From: Bacteriovoracia bacterium
Lineage (GTDB): Bacteria > Bdellovibrionota > Bacteriovoracia > Bacteriovoracales > Bacteriovoracaceae
Direction: 5' to 3'
Length of the DNA: 64,000 nt
Assembly (NCBI GenBank): GCA_030431635.1
Contig: JAUIIL010000003.1
Coordinates: forward strand, 248,001-312,000
The notes under the pieces are model-generated. The model had not been told where the DNA came from, searched no databases, and was given only the letters and a program-made list of their open reading frames with translations. The number at the start of each line of letters is the position of its first letter. The first letter of the stretch is position 1. The translations under genes were made by a program, and so were the position numbers. Positions 60,400 through 64,000 of the stretch are shown here, in pieces.

Positions 60400-61136
60400 T
60401 GAAATTAATAAAGTTTATTGTTTGGAGTTTAGTTTTAATATCAGGTTCAGCTTGGTCTCAGAGTAACATCCAAACAGCTGGAATTAATATTAATTTCGGC
60501 CAGGGAGCTGACCTTGTTGATACCTTAGAAATTCTTGTTCTTTTCACAGTACTTACTCTTGCTCCAGCGGTCATTATACTCTGTACATCATTTACTCGAA
60601 TTATTGTTGTTCTTTCTTTCATGAGACAGGCCATTGGAACTCAAAATATGCCACCCAATCAACTTTTAATTGGGTTTGCCTTATTTCTCTCAGTATTCGT
60701 TATGATGCCCACTGGAAAAAGCATTTATTACAATGCCATTAATCCTTATGTGGCCAAAAAAATTAAAGCTCCGGAAGCATTAACTATCATGGAAAAAGAC
60801 TTACGTGTTTTTATGCAAAAGCATATAAGAAAAAATGATATTAAACTTTTCTATGACATTACTTCAGCGGCACTACCAAAAGATGTAAACGATGTTCCTT
60901 TTTACTACCTCGTTCCCTCTTTTATTGTGAGTGAATTGAAGACAGCATTTCAAATAGGTTTTCTCCTCTATATTCCCTTTCTCATATTAGATATGGTTGT
61001 GGCATCTGTTTTAATGGCCATGGGAATGATGATGCTTCCTCCGGTTATGATATCAATGCCTTTTAAGCTTCTTCTTTTTGTTTTAGTTGATGGATGGCAA
61101 TTAGTAACAGGCGCACTACTGCGCTCATTTAGCTAG
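60396..61136 (+). CDS. fliP: flagellar export gate protein FliP
   Basis: A 246-residue export-gate component. A cleavable signal (SLVLISGSAWSQ) precedes LVLFTVLTLAPAVIILCTSFTRIIVVLSFMRQAIGTQ (read here as TSFTRIIVVLSF and RQAIGTQNMPPNQ), the family signature, and GMMMLPPVMISMPFK at the end. Five FliP subunits form the export pore with FliQ and FliR. Start at 60396 or 60399 (ATGATG); it overlaps the fliO stop. Confidence 0.97.
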   Translation: MMKLIKFIVWSLVLISGSAWSQSNIQTAGININFGQGADLVDTLEILVLFTVLTLAPAVIILCTSFTRIIVVLSFMRQAIGTQNMPPNQLLIGFALFLSVFVMMPTGKSIYYNAINPYVAKKIKAPEALTIMEKDLRVFMQKHIRKNDIKLFYDITSAALPKDVNDVPFYYLVPSFIVSELKTAFQIGFLLYIPFLILDMVVASVLMAMGMMMLPPVMISMPFKLLLFVLVDGWQLVTGALLRSFS

Positions 61137-61145
61137 GAAAATATT

Positions 61146-61421
61146 ATGGGTAATGACTTTGTTATTGAACTTACTAACCAAGCTGTTAGAGTAACGTTAA
61201 TGCTAGCGGCTCCAATGCTCCTTGGTGCATTGGTTATTGGTATTTTGGTATCTCTTTTTCAAGCAGTTACTCAGATTAATGAGCAAACGCTTTCTTTTAT
61301 TCCTAAAATTATTGTCATTATAGGCTGTTTAGTTATTTTCAGTCCTTGGATGATGGAAACGATGACTGGGTTTACAAGAGATTTAATTATTAATATTCCT
61401 TCAGTGGTGGCCGGAAAATAA
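61146..61421 (+). CDS. fliQ: flagellar export gate protein FliQ
   Basis: A 91-residue protein with two transmembrane helices. LLGALVIGILVSLFQAVTQINEQTLSFIPKI contains the family signature (FQAVTQINEQTLSF), followed by the second helix. It wraps the FliP-FliR pore. AGGAAA precedes the ATG; the stop overlaps the fliR start by one base. Confidence 0.97.
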   Translation: MGNDFVIELTNQAVRVTLMLAAPMLLGALVIGILVSLFQAVTQINEQTLSFIPKIIVIIGCLVIFSPWMMETMTGFTRDLIINIPSVVAGK

Positions 61422-62197
61422 TGAATATAACGATCTTTAACCAAGTCGAATTTTTATGTTTTTGGTTGGTTTTCTCCAGAATGATTGGAATCGTTATTCA
61501 TATTCCTGTTTTTGATAACCCTTCAGTTCCTATGATGGCGAAGGTTTTAATCTCTCTTATTATTTCTTATCTTTTCCTTCCCATTGTTCAGGGAACTCTT
61601 TCTCAAGAAATTATGAGTATTGGAGTTGAGAACATTGGACTTCTTACAATTTTTAATATCTTAGTAGGTCTTGTGATTGGTTATCTTTTAAAATCAATAA
61701 TGAGTGTTTTTATTGCAGCAGGTTCAATAATGACACAACAAATGGGCTTTTCTTCTGTTAGTTATTTTGACCCAACTTATGTAAATAGAATAGGTCCTAT
61801 CGAAAAACTTATCCAATGGTCACTTATTATGATGATTCTCTCCAGTGGAGCACTTATGCCAATGTTTAAAGGCTCATTAAATAGTTTTGAAACAATTAAT
61901 ACATTAAATGTTCTAGGTCTTAATAAGTCCGCTCATTTTCTTTTTGATTTTTTCAAAAACCTTATTATTTCTGCTCTTATCTTGGCTTCTCCCATTTTAT
62001 TTACGAATCTCCTATTAAACATGGTGATGGGAATTATCGCAAGAACAGTTCCTCAGATGAATATATTAATGGTGAGCTTTGTTGTGAATATAGGAATCGG
62101 ATTACTTGTTTTTGCGGCAATCTCTGATGAGTTTTTACATGTCGCTTTTGATATTTACATAAAGAAACTAGGTGACTGGTTTCAAATTACGGTTTAA
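61421..62197 (+). CDS. fliR: flagellar export gate protein FliR
   Basis: A 258-residue membrane protein with several helices. FSRMIGIVIHIPVF near residue 16, GLVIGYLLKSIMSVFIAAGSIM and MGIIARTVPQMNILMVSF are typical of FliR. One FliR subunit completes the FliP5-FliQ4-FliR gate. Coupled to fliQ by a TAATG overlap. Confidence 0.96.
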   Translation: MNITIFNQVEFLCFWLVFSRMIGIVIHIPVFDNPSVPMMAKVLISLIISYLFLPIVQGTLSQEIMSIGVENIGLLTIFNILVGLVIGYLLKSIMSVFIAAGSIMTQQMGFSSVSYFDPTYVNRIGPIEKLIQWSLIMMILSSGALMPMFKGSLNSFETINTLNVLGLNKSAHFLFDFFKNLIISALILASPILFTNLLLNMVMGIIARTVPQMNILMVSFVVNIGIGLLVFAAISDEFLHVAFDIYIKKLGDWFQITV

Positions 62198-62212
62198 GGA
62201 GTTTAAACCTAA

Positions 62213-63301
62213 ATGGCTGAAGATACAGACACAGGCGAAAAAACCGAAGCTCCCTCCCAATATCGGATTGAGGAGTTTCGAAAGAAAGGACAGGTTGCTT
62301 CTTCTAAAGAAGTGAATAGTCTCATTATCCTTGCTGCTACAATTATGACAATAACAATCTTCTCTGTTTATGCTTATGAAGTTTTAACTGATTTTATTTA
62401 CTGGTTAGTTAATCTACAGGCCAAAGAAGCTTATAAACCAGAGTTCTACCAGTTATTAATTAAAAATATGGCCTTAACAGGAATAAAGTGCTCTGCTCCT
62501 GTTTTTATTTCGACAATACTTATCTCTTTTCTTTCTCAAGTTTCTCAAATTGGATTTATTTATGCTCCAGATGTCCTTCAATTAAAATTTGATCGGATAA
62601 ATCCTATTAATGGTTTTCAAAGGCTTTTTTCTACAAGGGCTTTAGTGGAAGCTTTGAAAGGGTTATTTAAGTTTTCAATTATTTTATCAATCGTCTATTT
62701 TACCATTAAAGATAACATGGGCTCTTTCACAGGATTTCTCCACGTGGAGCTCCCTGCTTCAATGGCCTTTGGTAAAATGCTAGCACTTAAGCTCGCTTAC
62801 TCAATCATTATCGGCTTAGTTGTTGTTGCGATTGGTGACTTTGCTTGGGAAAAGTACTCTTATATGCAAAAACTTAAAATGACGAAACAACAAGTTAAGG
62901 AAGAGCAAAAAGATAAAGATGGTAACCCTGAAATTAAACAAAAGATTCGCTCTATTCAAAGAGAAATGAGTAGAAAAAGAATGATGAATGACGTGCCAAA
63001 GGCTGATGCTATTATCACTAACCCAACTCACTTAAGTGTGGCGGTTAAATATGACCCAGCAACTATGATAGCCCCAGAAGTAATTGCCAAAGGTGCAGAC
63101 CAAGTTGCTCTCAAAATAAGAGAAATTGCAAAAGAAAACGATATTCTCATTGTTGAGAACGTTCCACTGGCCAGGACTCTTTATAAAACAGTCAAGATTG
63201 GAGAAGGTGTCCCTCGCAGTCTTTATAAAGCAGTCGCTGAAGTGTTGGCCTTTGTTTATAAAAAAAGAAAAAAACGTCAAAATCCAGGATTGAGAGGATA
63301 A
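62213..63301 (+). CDS. flhB: flagellar export switch protein FlhB
   Basis: A 362-residue FlhB. GEKTEAPSQYRIEEFRKKGQVASSKEV opens the family, four transmembrane helices follow, and the cytoplasmic domain contains the autocleavage motif NPTH (ITNPTHLSVAVKY, near residue 270). Self-cleavage there switches export from hook to filament substrates. AAGGAG lies 11 nt before the ATG. flhA starts 4 nt after its stop. Confidence 0.97.
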   Translation: MAEDTDTGEKTEAPSQYRIEEFRKKGQVASSKEVNSLIILAATIMTITIFSVYAYEVLTDFIYWLVNLQAKEAYKPEFYQLLIKNMALTGIKCSAPVFISTILISFLSQVSQIGFIYAPDVLQLKFDRINPINGFQRLFSTRALVEALKGLFKFSIILSIVYFTIKDNMGSFTGFLHVELPASMAFGKMLALKLAYSIIIGLVVVAIGDFAWEKYSYMQKLKMTKQQVKEEQKDKDGNPEIKQKIRSIQREMSRKRMMNDVPKADAIITNPTHLSVAVKYDPATMIAPEVIAKGADQVALKIREIAKENDILIVENVPLARTLYKTVKIGEGVPRSLYKAVAEVLAFVYKKRKKRQNPGLRG

Positions 63302-63305
63302 CTAA

Positions 63306-64000
63306 ATGAATAGCTTTAATCAATTTTTTGAAAGATTTAAAACGCTGACGAAGAATTCGGATTTGACGATAGCAATTGGTCTCGTTCTTATTCTATCGGT
63401 TATGATTATTCCTATAAGTCCTGTGTTTTTGGACTTACTAATTGCTCTCTCTCTCGCTTTCTCATTGGTTGTTCTTCTTTTAAGTGTTTATGCAAATAAA
63501 CCTTTGGATTTCTCAACTTTTCCATCAGTTCTTCTGGTTTCGACTCTTTTTAGGCTTTCTCTGAACGTGGCCTCAACTAAAAATATTTTGATTAGAGGGG
63601 GAGCAGAAGGAATTGGAGCTGCTGGTGATATTATTCGCTCTTTCGGAGACTATGTTGTTGGTGGGAATTTTGCTGTTGGTATTATCATCTTTATCATTCT
63701 TGTTATCATTAACTTTATTGTTATCACTAAAGGTGCTGGAAGGGTTGCTGAAGTTGCAGCAAGGTTTACATTAGATGCAATGCCAGGGAAACAAATGGCC
63801 ATCGATGCAGACTTAAATGCAGGTCTTATTAATGAAACCCAGGCAAAGGATCGAAGGCAAGAAGTTGCCGCCGAAGCTGATTTTTACGGGTCTATGGACG
63901 GTGCTTCGAAGTTTGTTAGAGGAGATGCCATTGCAGGTATTCTTATTACAGCTATCAATATCATAGGTGGAATCATTATTGGAATGGTTCAAAATGGAAT
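63306..64000 (+). CDS. flhA: flagellar export protein FlhA (N-terminal part, cut by window edge)
   Basis: An open frame of 695 bp from ATG 63306, 4 nt after flhB, running off the window. The translation has the FlhA pattern: [40 protein letters not shown] (a family signature), [22 protein letters not shown], and [20 protein letters not shown] with the FHIPEP-type conserved loop [20 protein letters not shown]. FlhA forms the nonameric export ring. The C-terminal cytoplasmic part lies outside. Confidence 0.95.
   Translation, partial: MNSFNQFFERFKTLTKNSDLTIAIGLVLILSVMIIPISPVFLDLLIALSLAFSLVVLLLSVYANKPLDFSTFPSVLLVSTLFRLSLNVASTKNILIRGGAEGIGAAGDIIRSFGDYVVGGNFAVGIIIFIILVIINFIVITKGAGRVAEVAARFTLDAMPGKQMAIDADLNAGLINETQAKDRRQEVAAEADFYGSMDGASKFVRGDAIAGILITAINIIGGIIIGMVQNG

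Noticed and set aside
1-64000. CRISPR arrays, transposases, phage genes
   Set aside because: I saw no regularly spaced repeats, no transposase or integrase signature and no phage structural gene on either strand.

Overview
The window is AT-rich bacterial chromosome with tight gene packing. It most resembles a Bdellovibrionota member of the marine Halobacteriovorax/Bacteriovorax type. The grounds are low GC, many exported proteins and lipoproteins of unknown family, a fliL-M-N-O-P-Q-R-flhB-flhA order, and a membrane pyrophosphatase with sodium-type signatures. This assignment is an inference from gene content; no rRNA is present to confirm it. The annotation covers about 70 genes, three tRNAs (one cut by the left edge), and no insertion sequence, prophage or CRISPR array.

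Layout. 1-6.5 kb: the 5' end of a tRNA-Leu, a lipoprotein, an epimerase/acyltransferase pair, engB, an FHA-type sigma-54 activator and a stand-alone FliL-like membrane protein. 6.5-11.2 kb: a housekeeping operon accA-yicC-gmk-rel with overlapping or touching starts and stops. 11.2-14.6 kb: maeB-ridA-DUF218 on the minus strand. 14.6-33.5 kb: a block dominated by exported proteins (GH1 glycosidase, trypsin-like protease, beta-barrel candidate, peroxiredoxin lipoprotein, alpha/beta-hydrolase-like protein, a large unknown secreted protein, an acyltransferase with a signal sequence, a LamG lipoprotein, a prolyl oligopeptidase). Among them lie an SDR-SRPBCC fusion, a radical SAM/SPASM protein, a methyltransferase and a REC-kinase-REC hybrid. 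33.5-35.7 kb: a 2.1-kb accessory islet with higBA, a metallopeptidase gene broken by an in-frame TAG, and a lipoprotein. It is flanked by imperfect direct repeats of the tRNA-Glu 3' end plus its terminator. 35.7-53.7 kb: tRNA-Glu and tRNA-Lys, mtaB, purA, serA, hppA, murJ, two tandem cysteine-rich secreted paralogues, uvrC, a decayed uracil-DNA-glycosylase-like protein, and a SpoIID/amidase peptidoglycan pair. 53.7-57.1 kb: a lipoprotein with a convincing sigma-54 promoter, a membrane protein, a DsbA-like lipoprotein and HU. 57.2-64 kb: the flagellar export and switch operon, running off the right edge inside flhA.

How the parts relate. The flagellar operon encodes the switch (FliM, FliN), the stator-associated FliL and the export gate (FliO/P/Q/R, FlhB, FlhA). 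murJ, the SpoIID-like protein and the amidase act on peptidoglycan. The exported hydrolases and lipoproteins fit an organism that degrades external or prey material. The most unusual observations are the tRNA-Glu-flanked islet with its nonsense-interrupted metallopeptidase, the sigma-54 promoter with upstream repeated half-sites at 54.5-54.6 kb, the tandem cysteine-domain paralogues at 45.3-48.2 kb, the degenerate UDG-like protein, and an isolated 73-nt hairpin near 40.3 kb. Nearly every convergent gene pair overlaps or abuts at its stop codons with no room for a terminator.
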